Assembly (NCBI GenBank): GCA_031280645.1
Contig: JAITGL010000044.1
Coordinates: forward strand, 1 to 26,468
Length of the DNA: 26,468 bases
Direction of reading: 5' to 3'
Source of the DNA: Tannerellaceae bacterium
Lineage (GTDB): Bacteria > Bacteroidota > Bacteroidia > Bacteroidales > Tannerellaceae
How positions within the stretch are numbered: position 1 is the first letter of the stretch; the number at the start of each line of letters is the position of its first letter. This document shows, piece after piece, positions 9,965 to 17,628 of the stretch. Under the pieces are notes generated by a model. That model was not told the origin of the DNA and did no database searches. It saw only the letters and a list, made by a program, of their open reading frames with translations. A program made the position numbers and the translations under genes.

Positions 9965-10089
9965 TCACGAGTTTTATGCAGACAAGGGCAGGACAAACGT
10001 GGTCAAAACAGTTCTTTGAAACCGCCCTAAGTCGTACCCCACAAGATGAAATAAAAGCGTAAAACGTTGTTATTTAAGACTTTCCAATA

Positions 10090-11316
10090 TCAAGTTTCAA
10101 CCCTGTAAGAAAAGCAATCGCTTTCCTGATAAAGCAAAATTATGTTGTGTGAAAATGTATTGCATTCATTCAAATGAAAAATTATGCAGATAGAAGAATA
10201 TCCGGCCTTACAAATAATTGAAGCAAACCGGAAAGAAACGTATCTGCCTTCCCAATAAAATAAAGCGATGCAATGCAAGCATGTGTCGCTATCGCGAAAA
10301 AAATAAATAATGCAGATTGAAGTATAGTCGGCTTCCGGAAGAATTGAAGCAAATCGGAAAGGAAGGCATCCGTCTTCCTGATAAAATAAAGGAATGCAAT
10401 GCGAACACTCGTCGCCTTCGCAAAAAGAATGAATAATGCAGATTGGAGAATAATCGCTTTCGGAAAGAATTGAAGCAAGCCGGAAAGAAAAGTGGATACT
10501 TTCTATATGAAACAAAGCGATGCAATGTGAATCTTCATCGCTATCGCGAAAAATTTTAATAATGCAAACAGGAAAATAACCGGCTTCCCGGAAAATTGAA
10601 ACAAGGCAAAGAAAGAAGTATTTGCCTTCCAGGCAAAATATAATAACGCGACTGGAAGTCGTACAGCATTCACGGAAAAAAGAAATAAGACGGCTTAAAA
10701 AATAACCGGCCTTTCGGATAATCAAAGCAAGCCGTATCGAAGCGTATATGTTTTCCCGAGAGGATTGGGAAAATCGAAATAAAAAGTTCATGCTTCCTCG
10801 ATGAGATAAAACAAGGCGGCGCGAAAATTTACTGTTTTTTGTATAAGGCAAAGCATGGTAGCGCGGAAATTTGTTGTTCCTATTGCGAAGCGCAACATGG
10901 TAGCGCGGAAATTTAACGCTTTTGCGACGCGGAAAAATAAATTGACGCGGAAATTTGCTATTTCTTTGACGCAGCAAAACAAGGCGGCGCGGAAATTTAT
11001 TGCTCTTTTGATCAGGAAAAACAAATCGGCGCGAAAATTTATTGCTTCCTTGAGAAGCGGAGACTGTCCGGCGCGGAAATCTATTGCTTCCTTTTGGAGG
11101 CAGGGTAAATCGGCGCGGAAATTTATTGCTTCTTTTTTGAGGTGAAACAAGGCGGCGCGGAAATGATTTCTTATAAATATCTTTTGAAGGGGAGTGAATT
11201 TGTATTACAATGGCATGAAAATAAATGGAATATATACAGACATGCCTTGATCTTACTGCCTGCAAACCGGCAGCAGGCGTTTTATGTTCGTATCTAATAA
11301 CATTAGAGTAATACAT
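10090..11316 (-). CDS. Doubtful 408-codon frame across the repeat array
   Basis: One minus-strand frame stays open for 408 codons across the array because the unit (42 bp) is a whole number of codons. It would encode 14-residue repeats, first of an NKFPRRFVLP type, later in 42-residue triplets such as FRFASILPEADY, SICIIYFFRD, HCIALFYWEG. Evidence against a real gene: adjacent 126-bp copies look more alike in bases (around 70% by eye) than in residues (around 52%), the opposite of protein-level selection; the minus strand is pyrimidine-rich, which removes most stop codons, and other frames are also unusually open; there is no signal peptide or known domain. A modest AAGGAA lies upstream of the ATG. 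It is recorded because an annotation pipeline may call it. Confidence 0.15.
   Translation of the reverse strand: MYYSNVIRYEHKTPAAGLQAVRSRHVCIYSIYFHAIVIQIHSPSKDIYKKSFPRRLVSPQKRSNKFPRRFTLPPKGSNRFPRRTVSASQGSNKFSRRFVFPDQKSNKFPRRLVLLRQRNSKFPRQFIFPRRKSVKFPRYHVALRNRNNKFPRYHALPYTKNSKFSRRLVLSHRGSMNFLFRFSQSSRENIYASIRLALIIRKAGYFLSRLISFFRECCTTSSRVIIFCLEGKYFFLCLVSIFREAGYFPVCIIKIFRDSDEDSHCIALFHIESIHFSFRLASILSESDYSPICIIHSFCEGDECSHCIPLFYQEDGCLPFRFASILPEADYTSICIIYFFRDSDTCLHCIALFYWEGRYVSFRFASIICKAGYSSICIIFHLNECNTFSHNIILLYQESDCFSYRVET
10105..10792. repeat. Degenerate higher-order tandem repeat, 126-bp copies each of three 42-bp units
   Basis: The same GCA at the copy start recurs at 10186, 10312, 10438 and 10564, exactly 126 bp apart, and a degenerate copy follows at about 10690. 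A partial copy precedes from about 10105. Each copy splits into three related 42-bp units. Shared pieces include ATGCAGATTG, GAATTGAAGCAA, GATAAAATAAAG, GATGCAATG and ATCGCGAAAAA. Short dyads such as CTTCCGGAAG and CTTTCGGAAAG occupy the same place in different copies. The plus strand is purine-rich. The array grades into the simpler 42-bp block from 10793. I recognise no family, and no cas or reverse transcriptase gene is nearby. Confidence 0.85.
10793..11170. repeat. Tandem 42-bp repeat, nine units with core GGCGCGGAAATTTATTG
   Basis: Units begin at 10793, 10835, 10877, 10919, 10961, 11003, 11045, 11087 and 11129, all exactly 42 bp apart. Each ends in a conserved core close to GGCGCGGAAATTTATTG, then CTTCC or similar at the start of the next unit. 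About 16-18 bases in the middle of each unit vary strongly (for example GAGAAGCGGAGACTGTCC against GATCAGGAAAAACAAATC). The pattern of constant block plus variable block resembles a guide-RNA array at first sight, but the constant block is only about 20 bp, the variable parts still share a weak AAAACAAGGC theme, and no effector gene is adjacent. The last unit is degenerate at its right end. Confidence 0.88.
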
Positions 11317-11780
11317 ATAGGCTTATCGTTCCTTTTGTGGGTTGTGCAAACTTAATAAATGTTTGCGAACAGGCAGAATCGGTAAGTTGCCGATATTGGG
11401 CTATGCAAGTTCGGTTGTTTTCAATATTTCCGCTTTGCGCTACTTGCTTTGTTACAATGTAATAGCCGTCTTTCATAACTGCGGGACAACAGGCCGGGCT
11501 TTGGCGGCATTAATGCGGAAATCATAGTTGCCGGCGCTTGCCTTGCGGATAAAGCGTAAGCTGTTAATAATGGTTGCTACGGGATGATTGCCTGTCTTCC
11601 AATTCTTTATACAATAAGATATTAGCGGAGCGATGTGGTAAGCGGAAACGGCAAAGGCGCGATTGGTTGGAATAGCTGCAAAGCGGCCGGTATTAAAGGC
11701 GCCTCAACGGCCCAACTACATGAAATCTATCCCCAATTAATTTTTTTTCCCTATACTTGCGCTCAAATCAAAGATAAAAG
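11171..11780. other. Intergenic region between the repeat array and thrA
   Basis: No convincing gene is present: a 61-codon plus frame at 11342-11527 has no start signal or recognisable family. Two small perfect dyads occur: GCAAAC/GTTTGC (11346-11351 and 11361-11366) and ATCGG/CCGAT (11378-11382 and 11390-11394). No tRNA or leader peptide is recognisable. The right edge of the mobile element or an attachment site could lie here, but there is no second copy in the window to compare with. Confidence 0.5.
11752..11759 (+). promoter_or_regulatory. Probable -7 element of the threonine operon
   Basis: TATACTTG differs from the TAnnTTTG consensus at one base and lies 21 bp before the thrA ATG, which would give a very short leader. 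A T-rich run (11741-11748) precedes it, but no exact -33 TTTG is present at the right distance. Confidence 0.4.
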
Positions 11781-14225
11781 ATGAAAGTATTAAAGTTCGG
11801 CGGAACCTCGGTGGGTTCCGTACAAAGTATCCTGAATGTTAAAAAGATTGTCGAGGCTGTTGAAGAACCTGTAATCGTGGTGGTTTCGGCCCTTGGAGGT
11901 ATTACCGACAAGCTGCTTCATACCTCGGAGCTTGCCGCCGGGGGCGATTTGATATACGAAAAGGATCTGTCGGAAATCATCTCAAGGCATCTGGATGTAA
12001 TAGAGGGTGTAATTCCTTGCAAAACGCTTCGCGCCGAGGTGCAGAAAAGCGTGATCGGTATGCTCGACGAGCTGGGTAATATCCTGAAAGGGGTGTTCCT
12101 GATAAGCGATTTGTCGGCTAAAACCTCGGATACGATTGTAAGCTATGGCGAGAGGATATCGTCGCTAATAATTTCGCATGTAATCGAGGGGGCGCAGCTT
12201 TACGATTCCCGCAGGTTTATTAAAACCGAGAAGCAGTTTGCAAAGCATACGGTTGATTTCGATCTTACCAACCAACTGATCCGCGAAACCTTGCTCCCGC
12301 TTCCCGATGTCTCGGTAATTCCGGGATTTATATCTTCAAGCCGCGATAACGGCGAGGTTACCAATATCGGTAGAGGGGGATCGGATTATACCGCGGCCAT
12401 CCTTGCCGCCGCGCTCAACGCTTCGGTTCTGGAGATATGGACCGACGTTGACGGCTTTATGACTGCCGATCCGCGGGTTATCAGCTCGGCTTACGTTATC
12501 GACAGGCTTACCTTTACCGAAGCCATGGAGCTGTGCAACTTCGGGGCCAAGGTTATTTATCCGCCTACCATTTATCCCGTTTATCATAAGGACATCCCCA
12601 TCCGTATCCTTAATACTTTCAACCCGGAAGCTCCGGGAACATATATATCGAAAGATAAATCGGCCAACAACGGCAAGTCGCTTATCAAAGGAATCTCGTC
12701 TATCAACGATACTTGCCTTATCACCATACAGGGACTCGGCATGGTGGGAGTGATAGGCATCAACTATCGCATCTTTAAAACCCTTGCCCGAAACGGCATC
12801 AGCGTGTTTATGGTATCCCAGGCCAGCTCGGAGAATAATACAACCTTCGCCGTTCGCAACGCCGACGCCGAGCTTGCCGTTGGAGTACTCAACGAGGAGT
12901 TTAAGCACGAACGTTCGCTTGGCGAAATAACCGACGTTACAGCTGAAAAAGATCTGGCTACCGTTGCCATAGTGGGAGAAAACATGAAGCGCACTCCCGG
13001 AATAGCCGGCAGGCTGTTCGGCACCCTCGGACGGGCCGGCATAAGCGTTATAGCATGCGCGCAGGGAGCGTCGGAAACTAATATATCCTTTGTGATAAAG
13101 CTTAAGTATTTGCGCAAGGCTCTTAATTCCATACACGACTCGTTCTTCCTGTCCGAATATAAGGTTTTGAACATCTTCATCGCCGGGGTTGGCACCGTTG
13201 GCCGCAAGCTGCTTGAGCAAATACGCAGCCAGCAGGCTATGCTGCTTGAGCAAAACAGTCTCAAGCTGCGAGTTGTGGGTATAGCGGGTTCAACCCGGTT
13301 GCTGCTGTCGCGGCAGGGCCTCAACCTCGACGAGGGAATAATATGCGAGCTGCGCGCTAACGGCGAACCCAGCTCCTCAAAACATCTATGCGAGGAGATA
13401 CTGAAGATGAACATATTCAACTCGGTGTTTGTAGACTGTACCGCAAGCTCCGACGTAGCCGATATATACGCCGACCTGCTCAATAATAACATATCCGTAG
13501 TTGCAGCCAACAAGGTTGCAGCATCGTCGGACTATTGCAATTACATAAAGCTGAAAGAAACAGCCCGAAGGCGAGACGTAAAATACCTCTTTGAAACCAA
13601 CGTTGGCGCCGGACTGCCTATCATCAACACCATAAACGACCTGATCAACAGCGGCGACCATATCCTACGGATGGAAGCCGTACTGTCGGGCAGCCTTAAC
13701 TTTATATTCAACACCCTTAGCGCCGACATACCTCTCAGCCGCGCAATACGCATGGCAACCGAAGCCCGCTACGCCGAGCCCGATCCGCGCATCGACCTTT
13801 GCGGCGAAGATGTAATACGCAAGCTCGTTATACTTACGCGCGAAGCCGGATATCCGGTAGAGAGGAAGGATGTGAAGCTTAACCTCTTTATCCCCCAATC
13901 ATACTTTGAAGGCTCGCTCGACGACTTCTGGAACAATATACACGAGCTCGACGACGAGTTTGAGGCAATGCGCAAGCGAGTTGAATCGGAGCATAAGCGC
14001 ATACGCATAGTGGCCAGGATGAACAAGGGCAAATGCGAAGTAGGCCTCCAGGAAGTTAACCGCCAGCATCCCTTTTACCAGCTCGAAGGAAGCAATAACA
14101 TAATAATGATATCTACCGAGCGATACAACGATTACCCCATGGTAATAAAAGGATACGGAGCCGGCGAAGACGTAACCGCCGCAGGAGTATTCGCCGACAT
14201 TATCTCAATAGCCAACATACGGTAA
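11781..14225 (+). CDS. thrA: Bifunctional aspartokinase/homoserine dehydrogenase I
   Basis: This 814-residue protein has the usual length of the fused ThrA family. The N-terminal aspartokinase has KFGGTS (residues 5-10) and GRGGSDYTAA. The middle carries two ACT-type regulatory segments (roughly 315-455) that normally bind the threonine effector. The C-terminal homoserine dehydrogenase has its nucleotide-binding GVGTVG (469-474), then AANKVA and FETNVGAGLPIINT. It catalyses the first and third steps from aspartate toward threonine in the cytosol. It is the first gene of a three-gene operon, with 24 bp to the next gene. GC content is clearly higher than in the element to the left, consistent with core chromosome. 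No frame disruption is seen. Confidence 0.96.
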   Translation: MKVLKFGGTSVGSVQSILNVKKIVEAVEEPVIVVVSALGGITDKLLHTSELAAGGDLIYEKDLSEIISRHLDVIEGVIPCKTLRAEVQKSVIGMLDELGNILKGVFLISDLSAKTSDTIVSYGERISSLIISHVIEGAQLYDSRRFIKTEKQFAKHTVDFDLTNQLIRETLLPLPDVSVIPGFISSSRDNGEVTNIGRGGSDYTAAILAAALNASVLEIWTDVDGFMTADPRVISSAYVIDRLTFTEAMELCNFGAKVIYPPTIYPVYHKDIPIRILNTFNPEAPGTYISKDKSANNGKSLIKGISSINDTCLITIQGLGMVGVIGINYRIFKTLARNGISVFMVSQASSENNTTFAVRNADAELAVGVLNEEFKHERSLGEITDVTAEKDLATVAIVGENMKRTPGIAGRLFGTLGRAGISVIACAQGASETNISFVIKLKYLRKALNSIHDSFFLSEYKVLNIFIAGVGTVGRKLLEQIRSQQAMLLEQNSLKLRVVGIAGSTRLLLSRQGLNLDEGIICELRANGEPSSSKHLCEEILKMNIFNSVFVDCTASSDVADIYADLLNNNISVVAANKVAASSDYCNYIKLKETARRRDVKYLFETNVGAGLPIINTINDLINSGDHILRMEAVLSGSLNFIFNTLSADIPLSRAIRMATEARYAEPDPRIDLCGEDVIRKLVILTREAGYPVERKDVKLNLFIPQSYFEGSLDDFWNNIHELDDEFEAMRKRVESEHKRIRIVARMNKGKCEVGLQEVNRQHPFYQLEGSNNIIMISTERYNDYPMVIKGYGAGEDVTAAGVFADIISIANIR

Positions 14226-14249
14226 TAACAAACTCCCCCGACACCAATC

Positions 14250-15458
14250 ATGAAATCAATCATAATACTTGGCGACGGCATGGCCGACGAACCCGTTGCC
14301 GAGCTGGGCGGACTCACGCCCCTGCAATACGCCCGCACCCCCAGCATGGACCGTCTCGCAGCCCTCGGATGCAACGGACTACTCCATACCATCCCCAGCG
14401 GATTCCATCCCGGAAGCGAAGTGGCTAATATAGCCATCCTAGGCTACGATCTTAATAAGGTTTTCGAGGGCAGAGGATCGCTTGAGGCCGCCAGCATAGG
14501 CGTAGACCTCCAAAAGGGCGACATGGCCATGAGATGCAACATGGTTTGCATCAACGGCGGACTGATGCGCTCCCATACCTCCGGACATATCTCAACCGCC
14601 GAAGCCGCCCAACTCATCGCATCGCTTAACGATAGCCTGGGGTCGGATACCGCGCGCTTCTATCCGGGAGTGTCGTACCGTCACCTGCTGGTGGTAAAGG
14701 GAGGCGATAAAAGGATTAACTGCACTCCGCCGCACGACGTTCCGATGCAAAACGTAGGCCCCCTCATGCCAAGGCCGCTGCATCCCGAAGCCGATTATAC
14801 GGCGGGTATGCTCAACGAGCTTATCATACGGTCGCAGGAGATACTGCCTTCGCACCCCGTTAACCTCCAAAGGATAGCCGAAGGAAAACTCCCCGCCAAC
14901 AGTATATGGCCATGGTCGCCGGGATACAGGCCTAACATGCAAACGATGCAGGAATTGTACGGAATAAACGGAGGAGCCGTAATATCCGCAGTAGACCTGA
15001 TACGCGGAATAGGAGTATATGCCGGGCTCGTTAATATCCCCGTAGAAGGAGCGACAGGGCTCTACGACACCAATTACGAGGGCAAAGCCGCCGCAGCCAT
15101 CGAAGCCCTCAACCGTTACGACTTCGTTTACCTGCACGTTGAAGCCCCCGACGAGGCCGGACACGAAGGAAACGTACAGCTAAAGATAAAAACCATCGAA
15201 GACCTCGACCAACGGCTGCTCAACCCGATATGCAACGCCCTCGCAGACTCCGCAAACCCCGTAGCCATAGCCGTACTCCCCGACCATCCAACCCCATGCG
15301 CAGTTAAGACGCACACCTCCCAGCCCGTGCCATTCCTTATCTGCAAGCCCGGCAACCGGCCCGACAGCGTTGTGAAGTTCAACGAAGTCGACGCCTTGCA
15401 CGGATCATACGGGCTGATATCCGGAAACAGTTTTATAAACCACCTGATAAAGCAATGA
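14250..15458 (+). CDS. Proposed homoserine kinase, cofactor-independent phosphoglycerate mutase (ApgM)-like
   Basis: This 402-residue protein belongs to the alkaline-phosphatase/phosphoglycerate-mutase superfamily. Metal-binding signatures are ILGDGMADEP at the N-terminus (Asp9), HTSGHIS, YLHVEAPDEAGHEGN and VLPDHPTPCAVKTHT. It resembles archaeal-type ApgM, but relatives lying between thrA and thrC have been proposed as a non-orthologous homoserine kinase (model TIGR02535). The operon has no GHMP-type thrB, so phosphorylation of homoserine is the step left open, and this gene fits it. The reaction is inferred from gene context, not from a diagnostic residue. Its stop overlaps the thrC start (ATGA), so expression of the two is probably coupled. 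An ordinary phosphoglycerate mutase remains the alternative. Confidence 0.85.
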   Translation: MKSIIILGDGMADEPVAELGGLTPLQYARTPSMDRLAALGCNGLLHTIPSGFHPGSEVANIAILGYDLNKVFEGRGSLEAASIGVDLQKGDMAMRCNMVCINGGLMRSHTSGHISTAEAAQLIASLNDSLGSDTARFYPGVSYRHLLVVKGGDKRINCTPPHDVPMQNVGPLMPRPLHPEADYTAGMLNELIIRSQEILPSHPVNLQRIAEGKLPANSIWPWSPGYRPNMQTMQELYGINGGAVISAVDLIRGIGVYAGLVNIPVEGATGLYDTNYEGKAAAAIEALNRYDFVYLHVEAPDEAGHEGNVQLKIKTIEDLDQRLLNPICNALADSANPVAIAVLPDHPTPCAVKTHTSQPVPFLICKPGNRPDSVVKFNEVDALHGSYGLISGNSFINHLIKQ

Positions 15459-16774
15459 AGTATTACAGTACCAGCAAAAAAGCTCCGCTCGCCTCGCTCA
15501 AGAAGGCGGTAATGAAAGGCCTGGCCCCCGACCGGGGGCTGTATATGCCCGATAATATATTCCTGCTGCAAGACTTCGTGGTAGGAGATATGAAAGACAT
15601 GAGCCTGCCGGAAGTAGCCAACGTTATAGCCCAAGCCCTCTTCGGCGACGATGTAGACGGCGACATCCTCGAGCATATCGTATCCGATACCCTCAATTTC
15701 GATATACCCGTCGTACATATCCATAACAATATCTACTGCCAGGAATTATTCCACGGACCAACACTCGCCTTTAAAGACGTTGGAGCAAGGTTCATGGCCA
15801 GGCTACTCAATTACTTTATAGAAAAGGAAGGAGTACGCAACGTTAACGTGCTTGTGGCAACCTCGGGCGACACGGGCAGCGCCGTGGCCAACGGATTCCT
15901 CGGCGTAGACGGGGTGCGCGTAACGGTGCTTTACCCCAAAGGAAAAGTAAGCCCCATACAGGAAGCGCAGTTTGCCACCCTCGGACAAAACATAGTAGCC
16001 CTCGAAGTAAACGGAACCTTCGACAACTGCCAGGCCCTGGTGAAAGCCGCCTTCATGGACGAGGATCTTGCCGACAGGCTTAAGCTTACCTCGGCCAACT
16101 CAATCAATGTGGCCCGCTTCCTCCCGCAATCATTCTACTATTTTTACGCCTACGCGCAATTGGATAAGGCCGGCCGCGCCGACGAGCTCGTGGTAAGCGT
16201 GCCCAGCGGCAACTTCGGCAACCTGTGCGCAGGCCTGCTGGCCTACTGGATGGGCCTTCCCATCAAGAGGTTCATAGCGGCCAACAACCGCAACGACGTA
16301 TTCCTCGACTATCTAAATACCGGAACATACTCGCCGAGGCCAAGCATCCCCACCATAGCCAACGCAATGGACGTGGGCGATCCCAGCAACTTTGCCCGCA
16401 TAGTCGACCTCTTCGGCATCTATCCCCATCCCTACTCCGCAATAAAGAAACGCATCAAAGGATACTCCTATTCCGACGAGCAGATAGCCGAAACCATGAA
16501 GCTGGCCTACGCCAAGCGGCGATACACGCTCGACCCACACGGAGCCTGCGCCTACCAGGCCCTGCTCGACAATAAGCTGTCCGACGCCGAAACAGGCCTT
16601 TTCCTCGAAACGGCCCACCCCGCCAAATTCAAATCAACCGTCGACGCGATCCTGAACTCCGACATCCCCATCCCCGGCAAGCTCCAAGAGTTTATGAAAG
16701 GACGCAAACAAAGCGTAGAGACAGGCAGCGACTACCCCGGTTTCCGCCAAACCCTCCTGAAATTACTCTCCTGA
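15455..16774 (+). CDS. thrC: Threonine synthase
   Basis: This 439-residue protein is full length for bacterial threonine synthase, a PLP enzyme that converts O-phosphohomoserine to threonine. The N-terminus YYSTSKKAPLASLKKAVMKG is typical. The PLP-binding lysine is Lys107 in GPTLAFKDVGARF, and ATSGDTGSAVANGF is the substrate/phosphate loop. SVPSGNFGNLCAG is the second PLP-phosphate loop. It is the last gene of the threonine operon and overlaps the preceding gene by 4 bp. A long hairpin 43 bp downstream is the likely end of the transcript. No anomaly is seen. Confidence 0.96.
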   Translation: MKYYSTSKKAPLASLKKAVMKGLAPDRGLYMPDNIFLLQDFVVGDMKDMSLPEVANVIAQALFGDDVDGDILEHIVSDTLNFDIPVVHIHNNIYCQELFHGPTLAFKDVGARFMARLLNYFIEKEGVRNVNVLVATSGDTGSAVANGFLGVDGVRVTVLYPKGKVSPIQEAQFATLGQNIVALEVNGTFDNCQALVKAAFMDEDLADRLKLTSANSINVARFLPQSFYYFYAYAQLDKAGRADELVVSVPSGNFGNLCAGLLAYWMGLPIKRFIAANNRNDVFLDYLNTGTYSPRPSIPTIANAMDVGDPSNFARIVDLFGIYPHPYSAIKKRIKGYSYSDEQIAETMKLAYAKRRYTLDPHGACAYQALLDNKLSDAETGLFLETAHPAKFKSTVDAILNSDIPIPGKLQEFMKGRKQSVETGSDYPGFRQTLLKLLS

Positions 16775-16816
16775 CGCGCCGCGCATACCCCTCTCCCCAA
16801 AACATTATTCCTGTTT

Positions 16817-16868
16817 CAAGCCTTGATATACCCCGCCCGCAATTGCAAGAGCGGAATATCAAGGCTTG
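16817..16868 (+). terminator. 13-bp-arm hairpin, likely terminator after thrC
   Basis: CAAGCCTTGATAT (16817-16829) pairs perfectly with ATATCAAGGCTTG (16856-16868), with further CCGC/GCGG pairing inside. It lies 43 bp past the thrC stop. A proper T-run is missing (only GAGATTTTA follows), so it may act in both directions or as a stabilising 3' hairpin. Confidence 0.55.
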
Positions 16869-16945
16869 AGATTTTACGCCCCGGAACCCCGGCGGAGTTT
16901 CCCATGCCCCAACATTCCTCCGCCACGGCGAGATATACCTTTCCC

Positions 16946-17420
16946 AACACACGGGAAACCGCAAACCGGAACCGGATAGGGGTTTTCCATGTGGCGGGAG
17001 ACCGCAAACCGGAACCGGATAGGGGTTTCCCATGTGGCGGGGAACCGCAAACCGGAACCCGGAGGTGGTCTCCCATGTGGCGGGAAACCGCAAACCCGAA
17101 CCGGATGGAGGTCTCCCATGTGGTGTGAAACCGCAAACCGGAACCGGATGGAGGTCTCCCATGTGGCGGGAAACTGCAAACCGGAACCGGATAGGGGTTT
17201 CCCAGGCGGCGGGATTTGTACAAATATCCCGGAGGGCCCAATCCCATCCCCTGGGAAACCTCCAATCCAACCTGATTTGCGGTTTCCCATGTGCTGGGAA
17301 ACCCCTCCAAGCTCCGGATTTGCGGTTTCCCGCCACATGGGAAACCCTCATCCGGTTCGGGTTTGCGGTTTCCCGCCACATGGGAGACCACCTCCGGGTT
17401 GGGGTTTGCAGTTTCACATG
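16946..17420. repeat. Mirror-image array of 43-bp hairpin-forming tandem repeats
   Basis: Six units in plus orientation start at 16946, 16989, 17032, 17075, 17118 and 17161, each 43 bp. After a diverged centre (17204-17252), about four units in the opposite orientation occupy 17253-17420, again spaced by 43 bp (TTTGC at 17276, 17319, 17362, 17405). The unit reads roughly ATGTGGCGGGAAACCGCAAA, then CCGGAACCGGATAGG and GGTTTCCC. Where units join, GGTTTCCC and GGGAAACC flank a 7-base loop ATGTGGC, so each junction can form an 8-bp hairpin. Because 43 is not a multiple of three, the frames that cross it are not genes. It sits between convergent operons and is not recognised as a named element. 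Confidence 0.93.
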
Positions 17421-17544
17421 TCCGTAGTTGCGGCGGATTTGTTTAGAATGGTTCCTCCACGCCTGTAATGAGGCGTATATTTTTCCAGGCCGATACCGGG
17501 GCCGTAGCCGGGGGCGGGATATCCGCGGCCGGGCTTGATGCAAC

Positions 17545-17585
17545 GAGGCCCCGAACATTACCTTTCGGTTTACGTTCGGGGCCTC
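17545..17585 (-). terminator. 12-bp-arm GC-rich hairpin, likely terminator of the DUF1080 operon
   Basis: GAGGCCCCGAAC (17545-17556) pairs perfectly with GTTCGGGGCCTC (17574-17585) across a 17-base loop. It lies 44 bp past the stop of the minus-strand gene ending at 17629. No long T-run follows on the minus strand. Confidence 0.6.
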
Positions 17586-17628
17586 TCCCGGCGCCTGCAC
17601 GGCGGCGTGCCGGATGCTGATTGCGGGC

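Noticed and set aside
9965..10104. tRNA or attachment site at the element edge
   Set aside because: No cloverleaf or T-arm pattern is visible, and no direct-repeat partner was found elsewhere in the window.
10105..11170. CRISPR array
   Set aside because: The constant block is short and degenerate, the variable parts share weak similarity with each other, the left part repeats at 126 bp, and no cas gene is present.
11342..11527. 61-codon plus-strand frame upstream of thrA, considered as a leader peptide
   Set aside because: It has no threonine or isoleucine codon cluster, no ribosome-binding signal, and no attenuator-like terminator before thrA.
12336..13253. 305-codon minus frame inside thrA
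   Set aside because: It is a shadow of the GC-rich thrA gene in the opposite strand; the plus-strand product is full length with all motifs.
16692..17600. Several long overlapping frames on both strands (up to about 300 codons)
   Set aside because: They are produced by the 43-bp repeat, whose period is not a multiple of three; each frame just cycles through the same unit in changing phase, with no start signal or domain.
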